Assembly: GCA_951804985.1 (NCBI GenBank)
Contig: OX638136.1
Coordinates: 8,125,852 to 8,189,851, forward strand
Direction: 5' to 3'
Source: Dryomyza anilis
Taxonomy: Eukaryota > Arthropoda > Insecta > Diptera > Dryomyzidae
Length of the DNA: 64,000 nucleotides
Shown here in pieces: positions 1 to 11,872 of this stretch. The translations under genes were made by a program, and so were the position numbers. The first letter of the stretch is position 1. Every line of letters starts with the position of its first letter. Under the pieces are notes generated by a model. The model ran no database searches. It saw nothing but the letters and a program-made list of their open reading frames with translations, and was not told where the DNA came from.

Positions 1-178
1 TCGATGACGCTGTTGCAGCTTCCACTTCAAACTCGTGCTCTGCGAGGTCAAAGCCTTGGTTCTCTAATTATTCCATTAGACGTTTTTGTAGCTCTACTTT
101 CGTACATACAGTTGGAAGATTATGAAACGCCAGCTCCTTCTTTAGCTGGTCGACTTTAAGTTGTTCGAATTTAACCAT
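1..178 (-). pseudogene. Gypsy-group retrotransposon gag, N-terminal fragment with SAP-like segment
   Basis: Reading on the minus strand from an ATG at 178-176, just downstream of a primer binding site and LTR, the frame begins MVKFEQLKVDQLKKEL. It continues with a lysine- and leucine-rich stretch (VELQKRLME) that looks like a SAP-type helix-turn-helix, which some Gypsy-group gag proteins carry at their N-terminus. Codon 37 is a stop (TAA at 70-68). After it the same frame stays open to the window edge with an acidic stretch, so this copy is probably dead or the stop is read through. Gag would package element RNA in the cytoplasm. The rest of gag and pol lies beyond base 1. Seen: frame, stop, and position relative to the LTR. 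Inferred: the gag identity and the SAP resemblance, which need a profile search. Confidence 0.55.
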
Positions 179-190
179 TTTGTATCACAA

Positions 191-207
191 TCCCACTTCT
201 GACACCA
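191..207 (-). other. Primer binding site of the LTR retrotransposon
   Basis: The minus strand reads TGGTGTCAGAAGTGGGA one base inside the LTR edge. It begins with TGG, the complement of the CCA tail of a tRNA, and the remainder looks like a tRNA acceptor/T-arm 3' end (possibly tRNA-Leu, not verified). It would prime minus-strand DNA synthesis. Its position between LTR and gag start is canonical. Confidence 0.7.
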
Positions 208-208
208 A

Positions 209-731
209 TGTTACGAAAATTCCGTCTACTGAAAACTGTTCTACGAGTCCGTATCGCTGGATTGTGTACAAAATAAAAACACTGTTATGTTTGGTTTAAA
301 TTATAACAATTAACTTTATTAATTCACTTTAATAAACAACTTTACTAATAATAAATTCTAACAACTGCTGCATGTCCACAATTTAACTTGACATTTATCA
401 CACGAGATGCACTCGACCACTTTAAAATCACTACTCAAGTAAATTACCTCAGATGCGGCTCCCTTATATACTGCAGGCATCAGTTCGACACGTTTCGACA
501 AGCTTCGACTTGTTTCGAGAACCTTCTACTCGTTTCGTGAATGACGCATGCTATTGGCATCTCATTCGCACTCATGTGTTGATCTTCCATCTCTTTCTCG
601 CACACTGCCTCAGTGCGCTGAATGATCTTCCGTCTCTTTCTAACACATGCTTAGTGCGCTGAATTGCCTTGCGTCTCATTTATTATTGCTGAATGCTTGC
701 ACTGTGGGGAAAATTACCTCTTTTCGTAACA
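209..731 (-). mobile_element. 5' LTR of a Gypsy-group retrotransposon (523 bp)
   Basis: The segment is bounded by perfect 11-bp inverted ends, TGTTACGAAAA at 209-219 and TTTTCGTAACA at 721-731, giving the 5'-TG...CA-3' ends expected of an LTR. The primer binding site lies at 207-191 and a gag-like frame starts at 178, so the element points to the minus strand and this is its 5' LTR. The 3' LTR and most of the element lie outside the window. An open frame at 453-662 inside the LTR is taken as fortuitous. The 5' flank at 732 is an A/T-rich run, so a target duplication cannot be assessed without the other end. Confidence 0.8.
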
Positions 732-1290
732 ATATATATAAAAAAAAACAAATAATAACAATATATAAAAAAAAGAAGAACAAATATATGATGAGAATTA
801 GCGCATACATTTTTCCTTTTCTTTATGGTTTTCAATATTCATTCAGTTTTGGATGTTGCTGTACATATGTTGAGCGCATCATGTTTTTATATCATGTTGT
901 ACAGCAACATGTTCATAGGATTGCCCCAACGCTTCACGTTGACAACAATGATAATAATTTGGCAAGGGCTAAAGCTATCCTTAGACCACACCTCTTTCAG
1001 GTTAGCTTGCACAGTTAACAGAAGCTGGCAATAATTTGGCAAAGCGCTAAAGCTTTACTTAGACCACACCTCTTTCAAGAGGCTTGCAATACAATTTTCC
1101 ATTGCATAATTTTGGGTCTATGTTAAAATAAGCAAAGCAGCGATTGCCAACAATTCTGATATTTCGCAATTGGTGTCAGCCAAAAACTGCAAGTCGGACT
1201 TTCTTCAAAAGTCCCGTAGACCAAAATTGAGTGAAAGTGAAAACTCACTAGAACATAGTGAGAATAGAATTTAAGAAAAGCTTGCAACGA
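732..1290. other. Unassigned AT-rich flank with a two-copy 80-bp tandem repeat
   Basis: No gene is recognised. Two imperfect copies of a segment starting AATAATTTGGCAA and containing TTAGACCACACCTCTTTCA lie at 953-1010 and 1030-1088, about 78 bp apart. Overlapping open frames here (647-1018, 825-1034) show no familiar motif. The stretch ends at the left breakpoint of the 9.2-kb tandem duplication. Confidence 0.5.
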
Positions 1291-2125
1291 AGGTATTGTT
1301 AATACATTTTGTTGCAATTTAAAAGATTGTAGTTTAACCAACCTCAAGTGGAGGTACTAAAATAGTAAAAGTGTCTTTTCAACTCTAAAATTAATAAAAG
1401 TGTCTTTTCAACACTAAAAACAAAGAAGTGTCTTTTCATTAATTAAATTGTAAAATAAATAAGTGTAAAATAAATCAACTCTAACTTTACAAATCTAACT
1501 TTACAACACGGTAAAAAATTTCAAAAAGAACATCAAAGAAAATTACGATTTTTTTGGTGTTTTCAACTTCAAGGACGATGCGCAGCCACAGGATTTTTGA
1601 AAATGAAAAAGTTTTGAAAATGATGAAATTTTGGGAGGGCGGTAATAGAATCAAAATCTAATTTTTGGGGCATAATCTGATCAAAAAAACACATTTTTTT
1701 ACCCTAAACATTCATTTATATTTCTTAAAGGAATTTTTTACTTTCGGTTGCAATGCACGAGCACAGGACGATATTTTTTTTACTAAAATTGTATGAGGGA
1801 AATTTGAGGACCATTGTGTAACTTTTAAGACCAATAACGACAACAAAACTTAAATCAATATGTTGTAATCAGTAAAAAATGTTATAATGGGCAAAGAAAC
1901 AAATTTTAGATTTTTTTCAAAAACTATACCCGATAGAAATTAACCTTTAACAAATTTGGATTCAGCATACCTAAGAATATATACAAAAAAATTACATATA
2001 AAAATAACTACCCCTTCCGATTTTAGAACGGTTTAACCAGAAAAATTATCGATTTGTTTGTACTTTTTCAACTCAAAGGACGATGTGCAAGCATAAGATT
2101 TTATTCAAAATTGATGATAAATGTC
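1291..2125. other. Unassigned AT-rich region with short repeats (also 10507-11341)
   Basis: No gene is seen. At 1367-1438 the motif AAAAGTGTCTTTTCA recurs three times. A second motif, built around AAGGACGATG followed by GCA and a T-rich tail, recurs near 1570 and 2068, and a looser version lies near 1750. This hints at a decayed repeat. The identical stretch at 10507-11341 is the second duplication copy. Confidence 0.5.
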
Positions 2126-2656
2126 AGGATTATCAAAATTATAGTCGGTCTAAGCCGACTACACATCTGTGTGGTTACCATTCCAATTGGTATATAGGTC
2201 ACCAGGGTATACAAATACTGAAAATAACTACAAACTCTCCATCGCTAAAGAATTTCCATTCATTTGATACCCATATTTACAAATGGGTAGGTGTACCGAA
2301 TTTCGATTTTTTTTTGGGAACCACGACTCGTTTCGTAGGAAAACATAATCTTCATGAATTTCAGCATGATGTAAATATATATTTGACCAAACAAGTTTAC
2401 CTAAGCACGTATACATAAAAATTGATCTTTATATGTACATTTTATATGAGGTATTTAAACATAAGTGGTCGGATCATAGGTCACAATGAACCGATCTCGC
2501 CAATTTTCGCACATACAGCGTAGGTATATTAGTAATCTAAATTATTAGTTTCATTCATGTAACTCTTCAATTTTTTAAGTAGTAGGGTTTTCAACAGACA
2601 GACGTACATCGCTAATTCGACTCAGGAGGTCATGCTGATCAAGAATATATATACTT
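2126..2656 (-). mobile_element. INE-1/mini-me-like non-autonomous element, truncated
   Basis: Minus orientation. The segment begins with a hairpin around TAGTCGG-TCTAAG-CCGACTA and runs through the block shared with complete copies (GTTTACCTAAGCACGTATAC) to the conserved core beside TATATATTCTTGATCAG. It stops abruptly at 2656, before the ACACCCAGAAGGAAGC block present in full copies at 31849 and 33786. Only a short remnant of the GTCY tract (CAGACAGACG) is left. Open frames on both strands here are fortuitous. INE-1/mini-me elements are Helitron-related dipteran repeats. The family name is inferred from the TA/GTCY-flanked core. Confidence 0.6.
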
Positions 2657-2864
2657 TGTAGTGTAATTATATTTTACACACATTATTATAATATTTGCCC
2701 ACTGTATTGTCATGCGTTGCATAAAAGCTCTTTTTAAAGCTTTAACTATTCTAATGCACGCAATGTAAATAACAACGATGCGTCGCTGCTTTGTTTCAAG
2801 CACTGCTTTGACTCGTTATTATTACGATCGCTACAATAACAATTGTATGCACACGCGAGCATGA
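2657..2864. other. Unassigned segment between INE-1-like element and satellite (also 11873-12080)
   Basis: A short stretch with slightly more CpG than its neighbours and an internal inverted repeat, AAAGCTCTTTTTAAAGCTTT. It resembles neither flank. It could be a fragment of an LTR or other element, but nothing decisive is visible. Confidence 0.35.
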
Positions 2865-5215
2865 TGATGCTGATTGCAGGTTTTTAAGCGGTAAATATTG
2901 TTGTTTAATAGCAACATACGTGTTGATAGTTTAATTAATAATTGATCATAATGTTGATTGTAGGTTCCTAATCGGTAATTATTATTCGCTTTTAATAGTA
3001 ACACACATGTTGATAGTAGAATAATGTTGATTATAGATCATTAAGTATGATGCTGATTGCAGGTCTCTAACCGGTAAATATTGTTATTTAATAGTAGCAC
3101 ACATGTTGATAGTAGAATAATGTTAATCGCAGGTCATTGATCATGATGTTGATTGTATGTTTCTAGGCGGTGAATATTGTATGTTTTTAATAGCAACACA
3201 CATGTTGATAGTAGAATAATATTGATTGTAGATCATTGATCATTACGTTGATTGTAGGTTACTATTCGGTTATTATTGTTGTTTAATAGCAACACAAATG
3301 TTGATAGTAGAATAATGTTTATTGTAGATCTTTATTATAATGTTGATTGTAGGTTTCAAAGCAGTAAATATTGTTAGTATTGGAGATATACTATAAACAG
3401 ATATTATAATTATTTACATTATATTTAAAACGCTTTTAATGTTTTGACAGTATAATAATGTTGATTTAAGTCAATTATTGTTGGGGTTTAATAGCAAAAT
3501 ACATTTTGATTGGAAATCATTGATCATAATATTGATCGCAAGTTCCTAAGCAGTAAATGTTGTTGGAGATCATAAACAACACACATGTTGATATGATAAT
3601 AGAATAATCTTGTTTGTAGATCATTAATCATGATGCTGATAGCAGGTTTTTTTGTTGATTGTAGGTTCCTGGGCGGTAAAAAATTCTTTGTTATTAATAG
3701 CAACACACATGTTGATAGTGGAATAATGTTGATTGTTGATTATTGATAATAATGTTGATTGTAGGTTACTAATCGGTAATTATTGTTGGTTTTGATAAAA
3801 GAATAATGTGGTTTGTAGATAAGTGATCTTGATGTTGATAATATATTTTTAAGCGGTAAATATTTTTTTGTTTTTAATAGCAACGTTTTTAATAATAGAA
3901 TAATGTTGTTTGTAGATCATTGATTATGATGCTGTTTGCAGGATTTATACGTTAAATACTGTTGGTGTTTAATAGCAACACACATCTTGATAGTAGAACA
4001 ATGTTGATTGTAGATCCAACACGGTAAATTTTGTTGTTTAATAACAACATACATGTTGATAGTAGAATAATGTTGATTGTAGTTTCCTAGGATGTATATA
4101 TTGTTTTTTTAACATGTTGATATTAGAATAATGTTGATTGTAGATCTTTGATTATAATGTTGATTGTAGCTTCCTTGTTGATAGTAGAATAATGTTGATT
4201 GTAAAGCATTGATCAAGATGCTGATTGCAGGTTTCTAAGCGGTAAATATTGTTGTGTAATAGCAACACACATGTTGATTGTAGAATAGTGTTGATGGTAG
4301 ATCATTGATCATAAAGTTGATTGCAGGTTCCTAATCGGTAATTGTTATTGGGTTTTAATAGCAACACACATGTTGATAGTAGAATAATGTTGATTGTAGA
4401 TCATTAAGCATGATCCTGATTGCAGGTCTCTAACCTGTAAATATTGTTATTTAATAGCAGCACACATGTTGATAGTAGAATAATGTTGATTGCAGATCAT
4501 TGATCATGATATTGATTGTATATTTCTAGGCGTTAAATATTGTATGTTTTTATTAGCAACACACATGTTGATAGTAAAATAATGTTGATTGTAGATCATT
4601 GATCATTACGTTGATTGGAGGTTACTATTCGGTTATTATTGATAGTAGAATAATGTTGATTCCTAGGCTTCCTAGGCTGTATAATTGTTGGTGTTTAATA
4701 GCAACACATGTTGATATTAGAATAACGTTGTTTATAGATCTTTGATTATAATATCGATTGTTGGTTTCTGAGTGTTTTTTATCTTATTCTGTAAAAACTA
4801 TTAAGATGCTCATAGGAACAAAACCCACGCGCATGCAGCAATTATTCTTGATTGCAGATATTATAATTATTTATATTTTATTTTAAAACGATTTTAATGT
4901 TTTGACAGTATAATAATGTTGATTTAAGCCAATTATTGTTGGGGTTTCATAGCAGCACACATTTTGATTGTAAATCATTGATCATGTTGTTGGAGATCAA
5001 AAACAACACACATGTTGATATGATAATAGAATAATGTAGTTTGCAGATCAATTTTCATGATGTTGATATCAGGTTTTTTTTGTTGATTGTAGGTTCCTAG
5101 GCGGTCAATATTCTTTGTTTTTAATAGCAACACACATGTTGATAGTAGAATAATGTTGATTGTAGATCATTGATCATAATGTTGATTGTAGGTTAATGTC
5201 ATTGGTGTTTAATAG

Positions 5216-5770
5216 CAAGTCCCATTACAGCTTGAGTGACATTATTATTTCTGATCGTAAATACATTATAATTATAGAATTAAAAAAAAAATACTTTATA
5301 ATATTTATAATATTTTTAAATAAACTTTAAGGATCCAATAGGTTATATTATATAGCGCACCACGTTTCCTTTTAAATCTTAGAAAAAATTCACCTTAAAA
5401 ATGTTTTACTTAAAAAAAAAAAATATTTCATAGTTTCTTTTCTTATTTTTTTGTGTCAGATTTTCGTCTAATTGGCACGAATTAGATTTTCTTATGAAAG
5501 AATTCGAAAAGCCTAATATTATTAATATTAAAAATATTCATATTTCAATGTGTCTTTAATATGGAACCATGGCGATATAATTATGAAAAATCAGATGGCA
5601 AGAAAACGGAAATATTGCATTGTCATCCATTTTTCAAGTCTGTGGCTCATCGCGAAAGTAGTTTAAAATCAATTACAAAATTTGTACCGAATAGACAGAC
5701 AAGAAAGCAACCTAGTAACAATTTTTAAAATTATATATGGATCAGGATCAAAACCCAGGGGAACGCAGCC
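5216..5770 (+). repeat. Satellite-embedded module S1
   Basis: A non-monomeric block of about 550 bp. It starts near CCCATTACAGCTT, passes GGATCCAATAGGTTATATT, the hairpin-like TCTAATTGGCACGAATTAGA, TTTAATATGGAACCAT and GGCTCATCGCGAAAGTAG, and ends at ATCAAAACCCAGGGGAACGC. No reading frame persists among copies. It recurs at eleven places in the window, always inside the satellite, so it is part of the array's higher-order unit. Confidence 0.8.
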
Positions 5771-7223
5771 AGGTTTCTAAAAGGAAAATATTGTTGGTGT
5801 TTAATAGCAACATACATGTTGATAGTAGAATATTCTTGATTGTATGTTCCTTATGCGGTAAATATTCTTTGTATTTAAAGCAACACACATGTTGATAGTA
5901 GAATAATGTTGATTGTAGATCATGATGCTGATTGCAGGTTTCTAAACGGAAAATATTGTTGGTGTTTAATAGCAACACCATGTTGATAGATAGTTGATAG
6001 TAGAATAATCTTGATTGTAGTTTCCTAGGAGGTAGATTTTGATTTTTTAATGGCAACACATGTTGATTTTAGAATAATGTTGATTGTAGATCTTTGATTA
6101 TAATGTTGTTTGTAGCTTCCTTGTTGATAGTAGAATAATGTTGATTGTAAAGCATTGATCAAGATGCTTCTTTCAGGTTTCTAAGAGGAAAATATTGTGG
6201 TGTTTAATAGCAACAAACATGTTGCTAGTAGAATAATATTGATTGTAGATCATTGATCATAATGTTTATTATAGGTTCCTAAGCGGTAAATATCGTTGGA
6301 GCTTACACACCTGTTTATAAAAGAATAATCATGATTGTAGATCAATGATTATGATGTTGATTGCAGGTTTCTAAGCGGTAGATTTTGTTGTTTAATAGCA
6401 GCACACAAGTTGATAGTAGAATAATGTTGATTGCAGATATTTGATCATGTGTTGATTATATGTTACTATTCGGTTATTATTGATAGTAGAATAATGTTGA
6501 TTGTAGATCATTGATCATTACTAGTAGGTTACTATTTGGTTATTATTGATAGTAGAATAATGTTGATTGTAGGTTCCTAGGATGCATAATTGTTGGTGTT
6601 AAATAGCAACACATGTTGATATTAGAATAATGTTGTTTGTAGATCTTTGATTATAATGTTGATTGTAGGTTTATAAGAGGTAAATATTGTTCTTTTATTC
6701 TTATTGCTGATGGCAGATATATTATAAGTATAAATTTTGTTTTTTATCTTTTTCTGTAAAAACTATTCTGATGCTAATAGGATCAAAACCCACGCCCACG
6801 CAGCTATTATTGTTAATTGCAGATATTATAATTATTTATATTTTATTTTAAAAGGGTTTTAATGGTTTGACAGTATAATAATGTTGATTTAAAGAAATTA
6901 TTGTTGGGGTTTAATAGCAACACACATTTTGATTGTAAATCATTGATCATAATATTGATCGCAAGTTCCTAAGTATTAAATGTTGTTGGAAATCAAAAAC
7001 AACAAACATGTTGATATGATAATAGAATAATGTAGTTTGCAGATCAATAATCATGATGTTGATATCAGGTTTTTTTGTTGATTGTAGGTTCCTAGGCGGT
7101 CAATATTCTTTGTTTTTAATAGCAACACACATGTTGATAGTAGAATAATGTTGATTGTAGATCATTGATCATAATGTTGATTGTAGGTTCCTAAGATGTT
7201 AATGCTATTGGTGTTTAATAGCA

Positions 7224-7740
7224 ACTCCCATTACAGCTTTAGTGATATTATTATTTCTGATGGCAAATATATTATAATTATATAAAAATTAAAATAAAAA
7301 ATACTTTTTAATACTAAACGTTATTAATTAAACTTTAAGGATCCAATAGGTTATATTATGTAGCGTATCACGTTTCCTTTTAAATGATAGAAAAAACTCA
7401 CCTTAAAAATGTTAAATAAAAAATATAATTTTTATTTCATAATTTGTTTTCTTATTTTTTTGTGTTAGTTAGATTTTCGTCTAATTGACACGAATTAGAT
7501 TTTCGTATGAAAGAAATCGAAAAGCCTAATATCATTAATATTAAAAATATTACTTTTTCAAAGTGTCTTTAATATGGAACCATGGCGATATCCATTTCGA
7601 GGACTTAGTGGCTCATCCCTAAAGTAGTTTAAAATCAATAACAAAATGTGTACCGAACAGACAGATAAAAAAGCAACCTAATAATAATTTTTAAAATTAT
7701 ATATGGATCAGGATCAAAACCCAGGGGAACGCATCTATTA
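7224..7740 (+). repeat. Satellite-embedded module S1
   Basis: The same module as at 5216, with a shorter middle: the part around GATGGCAAGAAAACGG is missing, so the block is about 517 bp. It lies about 2.0 kb from the previous module. Confidence 0.8.
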
Positions 7741-9029
7741 TTGTTGATTCCAAATATTTTAAAATTTATTAATTTAAAATCTTTTAAATCTTTGAATGTA
7801 AAATTATGTTGATTTTAGATTCCTAAGCGGTAAAATTTGTTGTTTAATACATGCTGATAGTAGAATAATGTTGATTGTAGATCATGATGTTGATTGTATG
7901 TTTCTTGGCTGTAAATATTGTTTGTTTCAAATAGCAACACACATGTTGATAGTAGAACAATGTTGATTGTAGATCCTAAGCGGTAAATAAAAACAACATA
8001 CATGTTGATAGTAGAATATTGTTGATTGTAGTTTCCTATGAGGTAGATATGGTTTTTGTAATGGCAACACATGTTGATATTATAATAATGTTGATTGTAG
8101 ATCTTTTATTATAATGTTGATTGTAGGTTCCTCGTTGATTGTAGAATAATGTTGATAATAGATCATTAGGTATGATGCTGATTGCAGGTCTCTAACCGGT
8201 AAATATTGTTATTTAATAGCAGCACACATGTTGAATAATGTTGATCGCAGATTATGATGTTGATTGTATGTTTCTAGGCGGTGAATATTGTATGTTTTTA
8301 ATAGCAACACACATGTTGATAGTAGAATAATGTTGATTGTAGATCATTGATCATTACGTTGATTGGAAATTACTATTCGGTTATTATTGTTGTTTAATAG
8401 CAACACACATGCTGCATAATTGTTGGTGTTTAATAGCAAGACTTGTTGATATTAGAATAATGTTGATTGTAGATTATAATGTTGATTGTAGGTTTCTAAG
8501 CGGTAAATATTGTTAGTATTGGCAGATATATTATAATTATAAAATTTGTTTTTTATCTTTTTATGTAAAAACTATTCTGATGATAATAGGATCAAAACCC
8601 AGGCGCACGCAGCTATTATTGTTGATTGCAGATATTATAATTATTTATATTTTTTTTTAAAACGCTTGTAATGTTTTGACAGTATTATAATGTGGATTTA
8701 AAGCAAATATTTTTGGGGTTTAATAGCAACACAAATTTTGATTGTCAATCATTGATCATAATATTGATCGCAAGTTCCTAAGCAGTAAATGTTGTTGGCG
8801 ATCAAAAGCACACATGTTGATATTAGAATAATGTTCTTTGTAGTTCATTAATTATGATGCTGATAGCAGTTTTTTTTTTTTTTTTGTTGAAAGTAGGTTC
8901 CTAAACAGTAAATATTGTTATTTAATAGCAACACACATGTAGATAGTAGAATAATGTTGATTGTAGATCATTGATCATAATGTTGATTGTAGGTTCCTAT
9001 GAGATTAATGCTATTGGTGTTTAATAGCA

Positions 9030-9590
9030 ACTTCCTTTACAGCTTTAGTGACATTATTATTTCTGATTGCAAATATATTATAATTATAATTATAGAATTA
9101 AAATAAAAAATACTTTTTTTATATAAAACGTTATTAATTGAAATTTAAGGATCCAATAGGTTATATTGTCTAGCGTAAAACGTTTCCTTTTAAATTATAG
9201 AAAAAAATCACCTTAAAAACGTTTTTCTTATACAAATATTTTTTATTTTAATGTTCTTATTTTTTGTGTCAGTTATATTTTTGTCTAATTGACACGAATT
9301 AGATTTTCGTCTGAAAGAATTCGAAAAGCCTAACATTAGTAATATTAAAAAAAATTCATGATTCAATGTGTCTTTAATATGGAACCATTAAAAAGCGGAT
9401 GGCAAGAAAACGGAAATATTTCATTGTCATCCATATCGAGGCAATATTTAAATTTTCAAGTCTGTGGCTCATCGCGAAAGTAGTTTAAAATCAATAACAA
9501 CATTTCTACCAAACAGACAGACACGAAAGCAACCTAATCACAATTTTTAAAATTATCTATGGATCAGGATCAAAACCCAGGGGAAAGCAG
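9030..9590 (+). repeat. Satellite-embedded module S1
   Basis: The same module as at 5216, about 560 bp, in a variant that lacks the GGCGATAT segment after TATGGAACCAT. It lies about 1.8 kb from the previous module. Confidence 0.8.
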
Positions 9591-10118
9591 CTATTATTGT
9601 TGATTGCAAATATATTAAAAAATTTTATTTTAAAATGTTTTTTATGTTTTGACTGTAAAATTATATTGATTTTAGATTCCTCAGCGATAAAATTTGTTGT
9701 TTAATACATGCTGATAGTAGAATAATGTTGATTGTAGATCATTGATCATTATGTTGATTGTATGTTTCTAGGCTGTAAATATTGTGTTTTTAATAGCAAC
9801 ACACTTGTTGATAGTAGAATAATGTGGTTTTGTAGATCAGTGATCATGATGCTGATAATAGATTTTGAAGCGGTAAATATTGTTGGTTTTTAATAGCAAC
9901 ACACCAGTTGATAGAAAAAAATATCGATTGTAGATAATTGACATGATGCTGATTGCAGGTTCCTATGCGTTCTTGGTATTTAACATAAAATTAATAGTAT
10001 AATTATTGATCATCATGTTGATTATAGGTTCCTAAGAGGTAATTATTGGTGTTTATTATTAACACACCTTTTTATAGATGAATATATGGATTGTAAAAAA
10101 TTGATCTTATTGTTTATT

Positions 10119-10506
10119 GTTTGGTCCTCAATAATCCATTGGTTTTCAATAATCCACTTACTAAACCCTCCTAGTGGCTGCCGATTGGTAATAAACAACA
10201 CAGTTGTCTTCAATGCTCTGTATTGGTGACGGTGATTAGCTAAGATCAGGTTGTCAGTTCCTCGTGTCTTTACACCTTAATAGTACAGCACCAGATAATG
10301 GCACTTGATCATAGGTTTGAGGTGCCCCTGTATCTTTATCCAGCCCAGGTGAGGGGGCTGGATAAAGATACCGTATCGATAATCTGCTAGGCTGTGGCAT
10401 ATCGGGATACCTTACGCCCTTCGGAATAACTATCAATCCGCATATAATGATCTCTGTGCGGGTGGACTTTTCCGATACTCGTGGGACAAACATGATCAAT
10501 AAAAAC
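10119..10506 (-). mobile_element. GC-richer insert in satellite, truncated by duplication junction
   Basis: GC content rises visibly above the satellite. The block is colinear with the right part of the complete copies at 19569-20250 and (inverted) 52558-53262 and is cut at the tandem-duplication junction. On the minus strand an 81-codon frame is open (10499-10254), beginning MIMFVPRVSEKS, with no domain I recognise. The minus-strand end away from the junction carries repeated ATTATTGA words, which could be the tail of a retroelement. Identity unknown. Confidence 0.45.
10330..10371. other. Perfect 17-bp-stem hairpin
   Basis: GTATCTTTATCCAGCCC at 10330-10346 is perfectly complementary to GGGCTGGATAAAGATAC at 10355-10371 across an 8-base loop. 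It is retained at 19777-19818 and 52990-53031 with one loop change. It lies in the GC-richer insert. Confidence 0.85.
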
Positions 10507-11341
10507 AGGTATTGTTAATACGTTTTGTTGCAATTTAAAAGATTGTAGTTTAACCAACCTCAAGTGGAGGTACTAAAATAGTAAAAGTGTCTTTTCAACT
10601 CTAAAATTAATAAAAGTGTCTTTTCAACACTAAAAACAAAGAAGTGTCTTTTCATTAATTAAATTGTAAAATAAATAAGTGTAAAATAAATCAACTCTAA
10701 CTTTACAAATCTAACTTTACAACACGGTAAAAAATTTCAAAAAGAACATCAAAGAAAATTACGATTTTTTTGGTGTTTTCAACTTCAAGGACGATGCGCA
10801 GCCACAGGATTTTTGAAAATGAAAAAGTTTTGAAAATGATGAAATTTTGGGAGGGCGGTAATAGAATCAAAATCTAATTTTTGGGGCATAATCTGATCAA
10901 AAAAACACATTTTTTTACCCTAAACATTCATTTATATTTCTTAAAGGAATTTTTTACTTTCGGTTGCAATGCACGAGCACAGGACGATATTTTTTTTACT
11001 AAAATTGTATGAGGGAAATTTGAGGACCATTGTGTAACTTTTAAGACCAATAACGACAACAAAACTTAAATCAATATGTTGTAATCAGTAAAAAATGTTA
11101 TAATGGGCAAAGAAACAAATTTTAGATTTTTTTCAAAAACTATACCCGATAGAAATTAACCTTTAACAAATTTGGATTCAGCATACCTAAGAATATATAC
11201 AAAAAAATTACATATAAAAATAACTACCCCTTCCGATTTTAGAACGGTTTAACCAGAAAAATTATCGATTTGTTTGTACTTTTTCAACTCAAAGGACGAT
11301 GTGCAAGCATAAGATTTTATTCAAAATTGATGATAAATGTC

Positions 11342-11872
11342 AGGATTATCAAAATTATAGTCGGTCTAAGCCGACTACACATCTGTGTGGTTACCATTCC
11401 AATTGGTATATAGGTCACCAGGGTATACAAATACTGAAAATAACTACAAACTCTCCATCGCTAAAGAATTTCCATTCATTTGATACCCATATTTACAAAT
11501 GGGTAGGTGTACCGAATTTCGATTTTTTTTTGGGAACCACGACTCGTTTCGTAGGAAAACATAATCTTCATGAATTTCAGCATGATGTAAATATATATTT
11601 GACCAAACAAGTTTACCTAAGCACGTATACATAAAAATTGATCTTTATATGTACATTTTATATGAGGTATTTAAACATAAGTGGTCGGATCATAGGTCAC
11701 AATGAACCGATCTCGCCAATTTTCGCACATACAGCGTAGGTATATTAGTAATCTAAATTATTAGTTTCATTCATGTAACTCTTCAATTTTTTAAGTAGTA
11801 GGGTTTTCAACAGACAGACGTACATCGCTAATTCGACTCAGGAGGTCATGCTGATCAAGAATATATATACTT
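11342..11872 (-). mobile_element. INE-1/mini-me-like element, truncated (duplication copy 2)
   Basis: A base-for-base counterpart of the element at 2126-2656, carried by the tandem duplication rather than an independent insertion. Confidence 0.6.

Larger units (their letters stand above)
2865..10118. repeat. Composite satellite array, duplication copy 1
   Basis: A degenerate tandem array of an approximately 99-bp monomer. Landmarks in order are AATAGCAACACACATGTTGA, TAGTAGAATAATGTTGATTG, TAGATCATTGATCATAATG, TTGATTGTAGGTTCC, TAAGCGGTAAATATTGTT. Monomers come in subtypes (GATTGTAGG versus GATTGCAGG, AGCGG versus TTCGG) that recur in a set order, which is higher-order structure. Interspersed are approximately 540-bp modules (5216, 7224, 9030) and shorter modules carrying GGATCAAAACCCA plus TTTTGACAGTATAATAATG (about 4770, 6730, 8550). 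Open frames here are monomer read-through. No match to a satellite I can name. Confidence 0.85.
1291..10506 (+). repeat. 9.2-kb tandem duplication, copy 1
   Basis: Sequence from 1291 (AGGTATTGTTAATAC) is repeated from 10507 with an offset of 9216 bp. The offset rises to 9447 bp after about 5.9 kb into the copy, because copy 1 lacks about 231 bp (a few satellite monomers) near 5960 that copy 2 keeps at about 15210-15450. Only scattered single-base differences are seen (for example 1306, 3407 and 10434 against their partners), so the duplication is recent or the copies are homogenised. The unit holds unassigned AT-rich DNA, an INE-1-like element, a satellite array with three modules, and half of a GC-richer insert cut by the junction. 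Confidence 0.92.

Noticed and set aside
2083..2418. 111-codon frame present identically at 2083 and 11299
   Set aside because: The identity comes from the 9.2-kb duplication, and the frame crosses the edge of an INE-1-like element. No coding signature is seen.
2657..2864. Solo LTR between the INE-1-like element and the satellite
   Set aside because: No TG...CA inverted ends or target duplication could be found.
2865..10118. CRISPR-like array of repeats and spacers
   Set aside because: The period is about 99 bp, the whole monomer is degenerate with no invariant repeat or unique spacer, and the DNA is eukaryotic.
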